Of a DNA stretch of 64,000 nt, positions 50,533-59,523 are shown in pieces. This DNA comes from JANNWF01 sp052390415. Lineage in GTDB: Bacteria; Pseudomonadota; Gammaproteobacteria; Xanthomonadales; Xanthomonadaceae. The first letter of the stretch is position 1; every line of letters begins with the position of its first letter. Location: contig JBQTGY010000006.1 of NCBI GenBank assembly GCA_052390415.1, forward strand, positions 1 to 64,000, given 5' to 3'. The notes beneath the pieces were generated by a model. The model saw only the letters and a program-made list of their open reading frames with translations, had not been told where the DNA came from and ran no database searches. A program made the translations under genes and the position numbers.

Positions 50533-50982
50533 TCACTTTCCGCTGGTGTAGCCCGCGTGCTCTAGCTGCCGCCAGTTGTCATTGGCGACGCGGATGTAGC
50601 CTGGCTGATCCTTGTTCCAGGTCGTCTGCACTGGCTTGTTGTAGTTGAGGTACAGCTTGCCGTCGACGATGGCGAATGCCTCCGGCTGGGTCGAGACCTT
50701 GTAGCCCTGCGACGTACCGTAGGCACAGTAGCCACCATACTGGGGTGCGAAGCGTTCGGGCGTCGCTGCAAAGGCGTCTCGGTTGGCCGCGCTGGCGAAA
50801 CGCCAGCTGGCACCGCTCCAGGTGTGCACAAAGGCGGCCGAGCCCAGCACCGGCTTGCCTTCGTGGTGGTAGGCGACCGGATCGTAGCCACGAATGGCAC
50901 CTTCGTCGGTGCTGAATACGCGGTCGTCGGCGACCGCCAAACCGGAAAATGCAAACAGCAAGAGCATTGAAATACGCAGCAT
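50533..50982 (-). CDS. Exported YHS-domain protein
   Basis: The 149-residue product has a signal peptide (cleavage near AVA) and a YHS domain: GYDPVAYHHEGKPVLGSAAF, SWRFASAANRDAFAATPERF and PQYGGYCAYGTSQGY. A short C-terminal region with LYLNYNKPVQTTWNKD follows. YHS domains bind metal ions through few Cys/His residues; here a single Cys is in GGYCAYG. The start at 50982 is chosen for the signal peptide. It stands alone, convergent with oleD. Confidence 0.85.
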   Translation of the reverse strand: MLRISMLLLFAFSGLAVADDRVFSTDEGAIRGYDPVAYHHEGKPVLGSAAFVHTWSGASWRFASAANRDAFAATPERFAPQYGGYCAYGTSQGYKVSTQPEAFAIVDGKLYLNYNKPVQTTWNKDQPGYIRVANDNWRQLEHAGYTSGK

Positions 50983-51337
50983 GTTGGTGAGCGCCTTTGT
51001 TTGAGGTGTCTGTATAGAGGCGACCGGCAGTCGAAACGATTCGCCCCTCATCATCGAGTTTCAAATCGATCCACGCGGCATCGATCTGCTCTGCATCGAC
51101 TGAGTCTGTATCGCGGGATCAGAAGTCCGCAGCGAGGGCTTGCGCGTGAAAGTTCCGCGAGGAAATCACCGCGCCACGTTTTCGCTCTTCTCTTGGCGGA
51201 CGGCAGCGCAGAACGAGCGATGTCGCTTTGGCCGAATCGCGCCTGGGGTTGGCGCCTTGGCGCCGGTTCGCCAACGCATTGCAACCACGCCGACCGCCGC
51301 AGCCCGCCCGCCCATCACCCATTTCTTGGAGTTTTCA
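50983..51337. other. Divergent intergenic region
   Basis: About 355 bases separate the YHS-protein start from the outer-membrane protein start. No gene is supported: the open frames through it lack family features. It contains repeated ATCGA words between about 51064 and 51104 and presumably carries both promoters. TTGGAG at 51325-51330 serves the downstream gene. Confidence 0.5.
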
Positions 51338-52159
51338 ATGACCAGCCGCCCACGTGCACCCTACCTGCTGTTCCTTGTGTTGGGTGGAGTCGCCAGTTCC
51401 CCCGCCCAGGCCGGTGCCTGGACCCAGCCGCAGGGCAATACCTACCAAAAGCTGGCCTACAACTACTTCAGCAGTGAGCGCACATTTGGCGCGCCTGGGG
51501 TTGGCTTCGAGCGCTTCACCGACAACAACGTAACCTACTACGGTGAGGTGGGCCTACGCCCAAACCTGACCCTGTTCGGCTCGCTGCCGTTCAAACAACT
51601 CAGCAGCAATGTGGATGGCGAGTCGTTCGACAGCAACGACTTGGGCGACGTCGATCTCGGATTGCGCTACAACCTGGTCAACGCCGATTACCAGCTTTCC
51701 ACGTCACTCCTGGTCAAGCTGCCATACCTGTACAACGAGGATGCCGAGGTGCCGCTCGGCAATGGCCAGGAAGACGTCGAGGGCCGCCTGCTGTACGGCA
51801 AGTCGCTCGGTTCGTACGGCTATGTCGGGTTCGAGCTCGGCTACCGCCTCCGGGTTGGCGCGCCGGCCGACGAAATCCGCTACCTCGTCGAGTACGGCAT
51901 CGACGCATCCGAGAGCCTGTATCTGCGCGCCAAACTGGATGCCATCGAGGGGGTCGGCAACGCCAGTGAAAGTGCCTCCGCGCTGCCCGGCGGCAATCCG
52001 CTGCTCAGTCTGGAGTTTGATCTCGGCAAGCTGGAGACCACGCTCGGCTGGAGGCTCACCCCGCGAGTTGCCGCCGAGTTCACTGCCACCAGCAACCTGT
52101 ATGGCAACAATACCTTGAAAGGCGTGAACTACATGTTCGCCGTCGTCTACAGCGACTGA
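51338..52159 (+). CDS. Outer-membrane transport-like beta-barrel protein
   Basis: The 273-residue product has a signal peptide (cleavage near AQA) followed by GAWTQPQGNTYQKLAYNYF and regularly alternating strands: TYYGEVGLRPNLTLFGSLPF, DVDLGLRYNLV and YGYVGFELGYRLR, ending in YMFAVVYSD. The pattern suits a 12- to 14-strand barrel of the kind annotated as putative outer-membrane or phenol-pathway-type (transporter) proteins. The start is supported by TTGGAG and the signal sequence. It is followed after 13 bases by a glycosyltransferase gene, so a role in glycan export or anchoring is possible but unproved. Confidence 0.75.
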   Translation: MTSRPRAPYLLFLVLGGVASSPAQAGAWTQPQGNTYQKLAYNYFSSERTFGAPGVGFERFTDNNVTYYGEVGLRPNLTLFGSLPFKQLSSNVDGESFDSNDLGDVDLGLRYNLVNADYQLSTSLLVKLPYLYNEDAEVPLGNGQEDVEGRLLYGKSLGSYGYVGFELGYRLRVGAPADEIRYLVEYGIDASESLYLRAKLDAIEGVGNASESASALPGGNPLLSLEFDLGKLETTLGWRLTPRVAAEFTATSNLYGNNTLKGVNYMFAVVYSD

Positions 52160-52172
52160 CGGTGCGGCCCGC

Positions 52173-53681
52173 GTGTCGATGTTCGAAGTGTTCGCGGCAC
52201 TGGTTCTAGGCGGCCACTTTTTGCTGGTCGGTCTGCTTTGCGTATACGGGGTGCACCGCTTGCACTTGACCCTGCGGGCACTGCGTGCGGCCGCGTTACC
52301 GCAAGCGCCTGCGGCTCTCCTGCCGGCCGAGTTGCCGTTGATCACGGTGCAGTTGCCGGTGTACAACGAGCAGTTCGTGGTCGAGCGGCTGATCGATGCG
52401 GCGGCGGCGCTCGACTACCCGGCGGATCGCCTGCAAATTCAGCTGCTTGATGATTCCACCGATGCCAGCGCCGCGCTGGCTGCCGCGCGCTGTGCCGAGC
52501 ATCGCGCACGCGGTGTATGGATCGAGCACCGCCGACGGCGGCGGCGCGGCGGCTACAAGGCGGGTGCTCTGGCGGCCGCCCTGCCAGCAGCGCGCGGTGA
52601 GTTCATCGCCATCTTCGATGCCGACTTTGTGCCGCATCCGGGTTTTCTGCGCGAGGCGCTGGCCGCGTTTGCCGACCCCGCCATTGGCCTCGTGCAAAGC
52701 CGCTGGACCCATCTCAACCGCGGCTACAGCACGCTGACTGCGGTGCAGGCGATCATGCTCGACGCCCACTTTGCAATCGATCAGCGTGCCCGCGCCGCCA
52801 ACGGCTGCTTCTTCAATTTCAATGGCACGGCTGGCGTCTGGCGGCGACAGGCCATTGACGACGCCGGCGGCTGGCAGGCCGACACGATCACGGAAGACCT
52901 CGACTTGAGTTACCGCGCGCAACTGGCCGGCTGGCGCTTCGCCTACCTCAATCATGTTGAATGCTTGAGCGAACTGCCGGTGGCGATGAACGCGTTCAAG
53001 AGCCAGCAGCACCGCTGGGCGAAGGGTGCGATCCAGGTCATGCGCAAACTGCTGCCGCGAATCTGGCGCGCGCCCATCGGCTGGCGACTCAAGCTCGAGG
53101 CAAGCCTGCATCTGTCGAGCAACTTCGCGTATCTGTTCATGCTCATCGACAGTGCGGTATTCCTGCTGCCGAGCATCGTGTTGCGCCGCGAACTCGGCTG
53201 GTTGCCCACGCCAATGCTCGACCTCGGCCTGTTCGTGCTGGCCACCTTGAGTCATCTGCTGTTTTTTCTTGTCGGCCAGCGCCTGCTGCACGGCCGAATC
53301 GGGCGCGGTTGGTTGCAGGTGCCGGCGCTGCTCGCCACCGCCGTTGGGCTGGCTTTGAACAACGGTCGCGCCGTGCTCGAAGGCTTTGCGGCGCGCGCCG
53401 GCAGCTTCGTCCGCACGCCAAAACTAGGCGCGCACGCGCTGCGCAATCAAGGTGTGGCGGCGCGACCCAGCGCCTATCGGCAGACGCTGACCGGGTTGGA
53501 GAGCTTGGAGCTGCTGCTGGCCGCGCTGTTCGCCGCTTATTCGGTATGGGCGTGCACTGCGGGGCTGCTGCTGGTGGCACCGTTTCTGCTGCTGTTCATG
53601 AGCGGCTTCCTGTATGCCGGCGGACAGAGCTTGCGCGAGCGCCGGCCCGCGCGCGCCGCCGCAGTCGTTGCGGCGACCTGA
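52173..53681 (+). CDS. Processive family 2 glycosyltransferase, cellulose synthase-like
   Basis: The 502-residue membrane enzyme has one N-terminal helix, a GT-A domain and four or five C-terminal helices. Catalytic motifs are LPVYNEQFVVERLIDAAAAL, LLDDSTD, FDADFVPHPGFL, TITEDLDLS and QQHRW (from KSQQHRWAKGAIQVM), i.e. the D, D, D, QxxRW set of polysaccharide synthases. The start is GTG at 52173, with an alternative ATG at 52179. It resembles CslA/ glucomannan or mannan synthase-like proteins of bacteria. The downstream GT-C gene and upstream barrel gene suggest one small glycan-handling unit; the glycan is unknown. Confidence 0.88.
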   Translation: MSMFEVFAALVLGGHFLLVGLLCVYGVHRLHLTLRALRAAALPQAPAALLPAELPLITVQLPVYNEQFVVERLIDAAAALDYPADRLQIQLLDDSTDASAALAAARCAEHRARGVWIEHRRRRRRGGYKAGALAAALPAARGEFIAIFDADFVPHPGFLREALAAFADPAIGLVQSRWTHLNRGYSTLTAVQAIMLDAHFAIDQRARAANGCFFNFNGTAGVWRRQAIDDAGGWQADTITEDLDLSYRAQLAGWRFAYLNHVECLSELPVAMNAFKSQQHRWAKGAIQVMRKLLPRIWRAPIGWRLKLEASLHLSSNFAYLFMLIDSAVFLLPSIVLRRELGWLPTPMLDLGLFVLATLSHLLFFLVGQRLLHGRIGRGWLQVPALLATAVGLALNNGRAVLEGFAARAGSFVRTPKLGAHALRNQGVAARPSAYRQTLTGLESLELLLAALFAAYSVWACTAGLLLVAPFLLLFMSGFLYAGGQSLRERRPARAAAVVAAT

Positions 53682-53693
53682 GGCGCTGCTGCA

Positions 53694-54977
53694 GTGCCGA
53701 TCAAAATGCGCTGGTTCCAGGTTGCATTCGCCTGCGTGTGCGCGGGCTATGTTCTGCTGGCGTGGTCCGGCAGTTGGCTGGCTGCCGGTAGCAAAAACTC
53801 CAGCGGCAGTCTGTACCTTGCGCTGCACGTCGCGCTCAGCCTGTTGATGCTGATTGCTTGGGTCATGACCCCCGGCGCAGCGGCCACCTACCGGCTGCGC
53901 TGGCTGTTGATCGCCGGCATTCTGGTGCGGCTCGCGTTGATCAATGTGCCGCCGTTTACCACCCACGACATAGATCGGTATTTGTGGGATGGTGCGGTGG
54001 CGGCAGCCGGTTTTGATCCGTATCGCTTGCCACCCGACGCGCCTGCGCTCAGCGCCTTGCGCTTGTCATGGCCAACGCCGGCCGAGCATTCGGCCTATCC
54101 CACTTTGTACCCACCGGCGGCGTTGGCGCTTTATGCATTGATTGCGAGCGCCGGGCCACAGTTCGCCCCGTGGTTGTGGAAACTCGCCGTCACCGCCGCC
54201 AGCATCGGCGCTCTGCTGTTCGGCGCGCGTCTGCTGGCAGGACTTGGGAAGAGCCGGCATTTGGCCTTGCTCGCGCTGTCACCGCTGCTGGTGCTTGAAT
54301 CCGGAATAGGCGCACACCTGGATGTCTTCAGCACGCTGGCCCTGCTGCTGGCGCTGCTTGCATTTCAGCGCGGAGCACTGCGCAGCACCGGCGTCGCGCT
54401 CGGCGTTGGCGCTGCGCTCAAGCTGCTGCCGCTGCTCGCGCTTTTGCCGCTGAGCGTGATCGCCGGGCGCCGTGCCTTGCCCATGCTCGCCGCTGCCGCA
54501 CTCAGTTTGGCGCTGATATATGCCGGCGCGCTGGCCGCCGGTTGGCATCCACTGGGCAGCCTGCCGGTGTTCTTCGAACGCTGGCGGGTCGGCGCGCCGC
54601 TGTTTGCCGGCCTCTCAGCCGTGCTCGCAGCTGTGCCGCGTAGTGCCGTGCTGGCGCTGCTCTTGGTCTGGATGCTGACCCGCGCCTCGCAGCTCGCGCG
54701 GGACGGCCATGTGGCCCGCTCTCTACAGTGGACGCTGGCTGCGCCACTCGTGGTCAGCCCGGTGCTTTTTCCGTGGTACTTGAGCGCACTCGTGCCTCTT
54801 GCCGCGCTGGCACCGTCGGCAAGTCTGCTGACTGCTCTTAGCCTCGTCCCGGCCAGTTACGAGGTGCTGGATGGCTTCAACGCGGGCTCTGGCTGGCATC
54901 CCGCCAACTGGCCACTGTGGCTGCTCGCCGCGGGCATGGCAGTGGCGGCCTGGATCGACACGCGGCGCGCCGCTTGA
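53694..54977 (+). CDS. GT-C fold membrane glycosyltransferase (GT87/mannosyltransferase-like)
   Basis: The 427-residue protein is highly hydrophobic (about ten to twelve helices). It has the GT-C loop THDIDRYLWDGAVAAAGFDP with the acidic DxD-like Asp pair right after helix 2, then YRLPPDAP and TLYPPAALALYALIA. Such proteins use polyprenyl-phosphate sugars at the periplasmic side. The start is GTG (MPIKMRWFQ), with an alternative ATG at 53706. It begins 12 bases after the GT2 gene, so the GT2 may make the lipid-linked donor or acceptor. The specific reaction is not determined. Confidence 0.82.
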   Translation: MPIKMRWFQVAFACVCAGYVLLAWSGSWLAAGSKNSSGSLYLALHVALSLLMLIAWVMTPGAAATYRLRWLLIAGILVRLALINVPPFTTHDIDRYLWDGAVAAAGFDPYRLPPDAPALSALRLSWPTPAEHSAYPTLYPPAALALYALIASAGPQFAPWLWKLAVTAASIGALLFGARLLAGLGKSRHLALLALSPLLVLESGIGAHLDVFSTLALLLALLAFQRGALRSTGVALGVGAALKLLPLLALLPLSVIAGRRALPMLAAAALSLALIYAGALAAGWHPLGSLPVFFERWRVGAPLFAGLSAVLAAVPRSAVLALLLVWMLTRASQLARDGHVARSLQWTLAAPLVVSPVLFPWYLSALVPLAALAPSASLLTALSLVPASYEVLDGFNAGSGWHPANWPLWLLAAGMAVAAWIDTRRAA

Positions 54978-55282
54978 GCCCTCACGCGCAGCCCGAAGCG
55001 AGTGCGGTGCATCGCAACCATTCGAACGTATCCATGGCGTCTTTGCGCGCCTAGCGGCGTTGTTCGGCCGCTTTGCGACTACGCCATCGCTACGCCATCG
55101 CTACGCTCGGTCGTTCGCTTCGCGAGCCGCCTTCGCTAACGCTTGGTGTTCCTCCCTGCCGGGGCGTTCTCTGCGCGCTGACGAGTTCTCAGGACTCGTC
55201 AATGCGCCCTTGTTCACTGTCGCGCCTTGTCAGTCGCGCAAATCCACTCGCGGCAGCTGTCCTCAAATTTCGAAGTACCACA
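54978..55282. other. Repeat-rich intergenic region between convergent genes
   Basis: No gene is supported in these 305 bases. There are two and a half copies of an 11-base unit (TACGCCATCGC) near 55080-55108 and a GCTTCGCGAGCC palindrome. A perfect 8-bp stem TGACGAGT/ACTCGTCA lies at 55179-55201. The sequence looks like a degenerate interspersed repeat. Confidence 0.55.
55179..55201. terminator. Stem-loop between convergent genes
   Basis: TGACGAGT and ACTCGTCA enclose a seven-base loop (TCTCAGG). No T tract follows on either side, so it is at best a weak or factor-dependent terminator, or part of a repeat. Confidence 0.35.
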
Positions 55283-55828
55283 CTAGCGGAATTTCGATGT
55301 GAATCGCTGAGGTTTCGGTCGTCCGTACGACCACGCCCACCACGCCAATGCGGCCATCCCGATCCAGCTCAGCAAATTGAGCAAGGTGGCCAACCGGGTA
55401 TCCCATTGCAGCAGGCCCCAACGGCTCAAGATGTTGAACCAGTCGTGCTCGCCGCCGCCTACCAAGGGCAGCTTTTGCGCACGAGCATCACCGAGATAAA
55501 AGGCCACGTACTGGATGTTCTCCAAACCCCAGGCCACACCGACGGCCGCAGACATGGGCTGCTGCAAGCGCCAGAAATGCCACGTGACTGCCAGCGGAAA
55601 TACAAACTGCATCAAGGTGCCGCCGTAAAGCGACATGCTGTTGCCGAGGATGGCGAACAGCAGATGGCCGGATTCGTGAATGGCAAGATTGAAATGATCC
55701 AGCACCGGCACAAAATCGGTGCACCACATGAGCATCGCCAGCACTGTCAGGCACAGCAAGAATGCTTGCCGAGACAGGGCTGGTGGGGTCGGCGCGGGCA
55801 GTGGCGGCAGTGGTAGTGGTGTATTCAT
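55283..55828 (-). CDS. Membrane protein with HExxH motif (putative site-2-type metallopeptidase)
   Basis: The 181-residue protein has a Pro-rich N-terminus and about four membrane helices (near 22-40, 46-65, 72-112 and 143-168). The second starts with LAIHESGHLLFAILG, an HExxH zinc motif (His51, Glu52, His55) inside a hydrophobic segment as in site-2 proteases. The usual second motif NxxPxxPLDG is not present; GLENIQYVAFYLGD and GGEHDWFNILSRWGLL are other conserved-looking parts, with extra His/Asp residues as possible ligands. The start at 55828 was chosen over a longer frame overlapping the ubiJ promoter. The role is unknown; it may be a minimal membrane metalloprotease. Confidence 0.7.
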   Translation of the reverse strand: MNTPLPLPPLPAPTPPALSRQAFLLCLTVLAMLMWCTDFVPVLDHFNLAIHESGHLLFAILGNSMSLYGGTLMQFVFPLAVTWHFWRLQQPMSAAVGVAWGLENIQYVAFYLGDARAQKLPLVGGGEHDWFNILSRWGLLQWDTRLATLLNLLSWIGMAALAWWAWSYGRPKPQRFTSKFR

Positions 55829-55944
55829 GCTGAGCGATGTGATGTTGCTCCGCTGCTTGCGGCCAAATCCAGAACAGTATCGACCACCCTCACGCAACGC
55901 ACACCCAATCCTGCCCTGCACACCCGCACCGCTACACTTAGCCC

Positions 55945-56574
55945 ATGACCAACGAAACACCACCCATCTCTCATCCGCTGCTGGCGCCGCTGGGCCGCGC
56001 GCTGGAGATGGTCATCAACCGTGCCCTGGCGCTTGATCCGGAAACCAGCGAGCGCCTGGTGGCGCTGAATGGCCGTCGCATCGAATTGCATCTGCAAGCA
56101 CCCAGGTTGGCGATGAGCGTGACCGTTGACGGCCAGCGTCTGCGCGTCGGGCCCGTGCGGTCGGATGGCGAGCCCGACTTGAGTCTGCGCGCGACGGCAG
56201 GTGCGCTGTTTGCAATGCTGCTGCCTGAAAACGCGAGAACGGTTCCGGTAGGCGCGTTGAAGATCAGCGGTGACGCAGAATTGGCGCAGCGGATGCAGCG
56301 CTTGCTTCGCGACTTCTCGCCGGATCTGGATGCGGCCTTGGCAGGTGTGTTTGGCGACATCATCGGCGTGCAGATCGCGCGCGCCCTGCGTACCGCATTT
56401 GCGTCGGCAAGCGCAGGCGCCAAGCGCTTCGCCCAGGACAGCGCTGACTATCTGACCGAGGAGCGCAAGGACGTCGTCTCCAAGGTCGAGCAAGCCATAT
56501 TTTTCGATGAGGTCGACGACCTGCGCGATGGCGTGGATCGTTTGGCGGCGCGTGTCGAGCGGCTGACGCGATGA
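55945..56574 (+). CDS. ubiJ: Ubiquinone biosynthesis accessory protein UbiJ (SCP2 domain)
   Basis: The 209-residue protein has an SCP2-like lipid-binding domain at residues 15-110 (RIELHLQAPRLAMSVTVDGQ, PDLSLRATAGALFAML, LKISGDAELAQRMQRLLRDF). A helical C-terminal part follows with LTEERKDVVSKVEQAIFFDE and VDRLAARVERLTR, the family's typical tail. UbiJ organises the soluble ubiquinone-synthesis complex and binds hydrophobic intermediates. The gene precedes ubiB by 35 bases. The upstream ubiE gene found in many relatives is replaced here by the divergent HExxH membrane protein. Confidence 0.92.
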   Translation: MTNETPPISHPLLAPLGRALEMVINRALALDPETSERLVALNGRRIELHLQAPRLAMSVTVDGQRLRVGPVRSDGEPDLSLRATAGALFAMLLPENARTVPVGALKISGDAELAQRMQRLLRDFSPDLDAALAGVFGDIIGVQIARALRTAFASASAGAKRFAQDSADYLTEERKDVVSKVEQAIFFDEVDDLRDGVDRLAARVERLTR

Positions 56575-56609
56575 GCGCCTGATCGCATGAGTGCCCGGCA
56601 GTGATAGGC

Positions 56610-58298
56610 ATGACCCAATTTCGCGGCGCCTTGCGCGCGACCCGCATCCTGCGCGTGCTGGTGAAGTATCGTCTCGACTCGCTGCTGGAAGGCACCGGCG
56701 TCGAACCCGTCGCGCGCTTGTTGCGGCCGTTCGTTCCGCAGGCCAGCAGCGAGATCGCCGCGCACACACGCGGCGCGCGCTTGCGCATGGCGCTGCAGGA
56801 ACTGGGGCCGATCTTCGTCAAGTTCGGTCAGATTCTTTCGACCCGACGTGACCTGCTGCCGGAAGATATCGCCGAACAACTGGCACTGTTGCAGGATCGC
56901 GTGGCGCCGTTCGACGGCGAGCGCGCGCGCAAGATCGTCGAAGCAGCGCTGGGCAAGCCGATCATCGAGCTGTACGCGCAGTTCGACGAGACTCCGTTGG
57001 CGTCCGCCTCCATCGCCCAAGTGCATCCCGCGCGCCTGCACGATATCGACGGCGTGCGCGGTCGCGAAGTGGTGGTGAAGGTGCTGCGGCCCGACATCGA
57101 AAAACAGATCACCGGCGACATCGCCTTGCTGCGTGGCCTGGCTGAAATTGCTGCGCGTCATCATCCGCAAGCGGCCAATATCCGCCCGCTGGATGTGATC
57201 AACGAGATCGAAGCGACCTTGCGCGGTGAGCTGGATCTGCAGCGCGAAGGTGCCAACGCCAGCGTGCTGCGACGCAATTGGCTGGACTCCGACGACCTGT
57301 ATGTGCCGGAAGTGTTCTGGAGCCACAGCGCACAACGCGTACTGACCTTGGAGCGTGTGCGCGGCATTCCTTCCGACGACATCAAGGCGCTGGATGCGGC
57401 TGGCATCGACCGACCCAAACTTGCCGCCAAGGGCGTGCGGCTGTTCTACACGCAGGTATTCCGCGACAACTTTTTCCATGCCGATGCCCATGCGGGCAAC
57501 ATCTGGGTGGATGCGGATCCCGCCCGTCGCGACAACCCGCGTTTCATCGCGCTGGACTTCGGCATCATGGGCCAGCTGCCGGCGCGCGATCAGTACTACC
57601 TGGCGGAGAACTTCATCGCCATGTTCTCCAAGGATTATCGGCGCGTCGCCGAGTTGCATATCGAGGCGGGCTGGATGCCATCCACGGTGCGCATCGACGA
57701 ACTGGAGGCAGCGACGCGAGCGATTTGTGAGCCCTACTTCACTCGTCCCCTGGCTGAAATCGCACTGGGTGAAGTGGTGGTCAAACTGTTCCGCACCGCG
57801 CAGACCTACCAGCTGACCTTGCAGCCGCAATTGATCCTGCTGCAAAAGACCCTGCTCAATATCGAAGGCGTCGGTCGTTTGCTGGATCCCAAGCTGGACA
57901 TCTTTGCGGTCGCGCATCCGGTGCTGGAAAACATCCTGCGTGAGCGCTATAGCGTGGCCCAGCTGGCGCGCGAATTCCGCAAACGTCTGCCGGAGATCAT
58001 CACCGCCGCGCCCGACATGCCACGTCTGTTTCGCGACTGGTTGCAACAGCAGACCGATGGCCGTCATCGCATTGACATGGCATCGGCGGATCTGCGCACG
58101 TTGGCCGCGGTCTCCCGCGACAGCCAACGCAAAACCACCTACGCCATCCTCGGCACCGGCTTGATGATCGCCGCCGCCGTGTTGTTCGGCCTGGAAGCCG
58201 GCGGCCCACGCATCTTCAACGTCGCCGCCGCGGTGTGGATCGCGAGTCTGGGTGCGTTGGGCGCGTTCTATGCGGCCTGGCCGCGCAGTGCTGGGTAG
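56610..58298 (+). CDS. ubiB: UbiB, ABC1/ADCK-family ATPase for ubiquinone synthesis
   Basis: The 562-residue protein has the atypical kinase fold with KFGQILSTRRDLLPEDIAEQ (KxGQ motif, from residue 71), an A-rich loop in ASIAQVHPARL, the lysine strand VVVKVLRPDI, NFFHADAHAGNIWVD and FIALDFGIMG (metal-binding DFG). Two C-terminal helices (YAILGTGLMIAAAVLFGLEA region) anchor it in the membrane. It supports aerobic ubiquinone biosynthesis. The ATG at 56610 begins the family's N-terminus; a GTG nine bases upstream is an alternative. It is cotranscribed with ubiJ. Confidence 0.95.
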   Translation: MTQFRGALRATRILRVLVKYRLDSLLEGTGVEPVARLLRPFVPQASSEIAAHTRGARLRMALQELGPIFVKFGQILSTRRDLLPEDIAEQLALLQDRVAPFDGERARKIVEAALGKPIIELYAQFDETPLASASIAQVHPARLHDIDGVRGREVVVKVLRPDIEKQITGDIALLRGLAEIAARHHPQAANIRPLDVINEIEATLRGELDLQREGANASVLRRNWLDSDDLYVPEVFWSHSAQRVLTLERVRGIPSDDIKALDAAGIDRPKLAAKGVRLFYTQVFRDNFFHADAHAGNIWVDADPARRDNPRFIALDFGIMGQLPARDQYYLAENFIAMFSKDYRRVAELHIEAGWMPSTVRIDELEAATRAICEPYFTRPLAEIALGEVVVKLFRTAQTYQLTLQPQLILLQKTLLNIEGVGRLLDPKLDIFAVAHPVLENILRERYSVAQLAREFRKRLPEIITAAPDMPRLFRDWLQQQTDGRHRIDMASADLRTLAAVSRDSQRKTTYAILGTGLMIAAAVLFGLEAGGPRIFNVAAAVWIASLGALGAFYAAWPRSAG

Positions 58299-58367
58299 TC
58301 CGCAACGACGACCCGCGCGGTCGACACTGGCTGCACCCGACGGTGTGGAATCGGACTGTCGTCCCAC

Positions 58368-59462
58368 GTGTCTGATCGACGCATTCCAATGACTTGGTGG
58401 CAGCGCACGCTGGGTCGCGGGCCCGCGCCGACCGCTACACCTGCAGCCGTGCCGCCAGCCGAGGGCATTGTGAACTACCTCGGTGATGAACTGAGGTTGG
58501 CCGATGCGACTGATTGGCATGAAGACCTTCCGTTCCCTGACTTCATGCAGGCACGCGAGTGGATTGATCGCTACGACGATCAACACTACGGCCCCGCTTG
58601 GCTCGCCGTTCAGCAGGGTTGGCTGAGCTGGCTTGCGGCAGCGTTTGGTGCTGGCTATCGCCTGCACGAGTCGGATGACGCGTTGCTCTTGACCGCCGCC
58701 GAACCACGCCTGGTCAAGACGGCGCTGGCCTACTTGAGCCTCACTCAGCGTCGGGTTGCGCGCTCTCTCGCGGCGCTCGCGACGGATCGCCTGCCCGAAA
58801 AGCAGGTTGTGCTGATGCTGCGCGAAGGCGATGACTACTATCGCTACCTATCTGGCATGTATCCGGAAGAAGGTGAGTTTGCGATGAGTGCCGGCGTGCA
58901 CTTTGGCGGCCCCGCACCGCACTTCGCGGTCAATGGGACCTCGCTCGAAGAAGTCGAAGCCACCATCGTGCACGAGATGACACATGCCTTTGTCACCCAC
59001 CTTCCGTTGCCCGCGTGGCTAAACGAAGGCTTGGCTGTAAACATGGAAATCGCCTTCGGCCGGGTCGCCGACTCGCACAAGTTGATCGAGCTGCACGCAC
59101 GCCACCGCACGTTTTGGACCCCCGATTTGATCCAGGACTACTGGAGCGGTCGCGCCTACCTGCGCCCCGATGAAGGCACCCAGCTTGCCTATGATCTCGG
59201 TCGCCTGATGGTCACCGGGATGAGCGACGATTGGCAGCGATTCGAAGCATTTGCTTTGGCCGCCGACGGCAGCGACGCAGGCGCGAGCGCAGCTGCGGAT
59301 CACCTCGAAATCGATCTTGGCGAATTCGTTCGCCACTACTTGGGGCGCGATGATGGCGACTGGGCACCGCGACCGCAGTCCTGGCAGGGCGAACCCGAGC
59401 GAGGCGCGTTCGCACCCAGTCAGGACATCTTTACGAGATGTCCGTTAACGGTGTCGATGTGA
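58368..59462 (+). CDS. Gluzincin-like putative metallopeptidase (peptidase MA-type)
   Basis: The 364-residue cytoplasmic-looking protein has a zinc motif IVHEMTHAFV (His202, Glu203, His206) with WLNEGLAVNME downstream, whose Glu220 would be the third ligand, the arrangement of gluzincins. Around it are AYLSLTQRRVARSLAAL, DYYRYLSGMYPEEGEFAMSA and GTQLAYDLGRLMV. No signal peptide is seen. The start is GTG at 58368, with an alternative ATG at 58389; neither has a clear ribosome site. I do not know a characterised relative; peptidase activity is inferred from the motif. Confidence 0.78.
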   Translation: MSDRRIPMTWWQRTLGRGPAPTATPAAVPPAEGIVNYLGDELRLADATDWHEDLPFPDFMQAREWIDRYDDQHYGPAWLAVQQGWLSWLAAAFGAGYRLHESDDALLLTAAEPRLVKTALAYLSLTQRRVARSLAALATDRLPEKQVVLMLREGDDYYRYLSGMYPEEGEFAMSAGVHFGGPAPHFAVNGTSLEEVEATIVHEMTHAFVTHLPLPAWLNEGLAVNMEIAFGRVADSHKLIELHARHRTFWTPDLIQDYWSGRAYLRPDEGTQLAYDLGRLMVTGMSDDWQRFEAFALAADGSDAGASAAADHLEIDLGEFVRHYLGRDDGDWAPRPQSWQGEPERGAFAPSQDIFTRCPLTVSM

Positions 59463-59468
59463 GGCGTC

Positions 59469-59499
59469 ACTTGTAGAGCGATGCGTGCGATACTTGTAG
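59469..59499 (+). promoter_or_regulatory. Direct-repeat operator upstream of the RelBE-type module
   Basis: ACTTGTAG occurs at 59469-59476 and again at 59492-59499, 23 bases apart start to start, directly upstream of the antitoxin gene. Two RHH dimers binding about two helical turns apart would fit. TTGTAG could double as a -35 element. This is inferred from pattern only. Confidence 0.45.
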
Positions 59500-59523
59500 T
59501 GCATTTCGCTCAGGAGAACCCCG

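Noticed and set aside
54871..55302. A 143-codon open frame covering the repeat-rich gap
   Set aside because: It overlaps the end of the GT-C gene and is built on an 11-base repeat and palindromes; no ribosome site or homology-like pattern is visible.
55073..55816. A 247-codon plus-strand frame
   Set aside because: It is antisense to the HExxH membrane protein, which has a coherent hydrophobic pattern and a motif.
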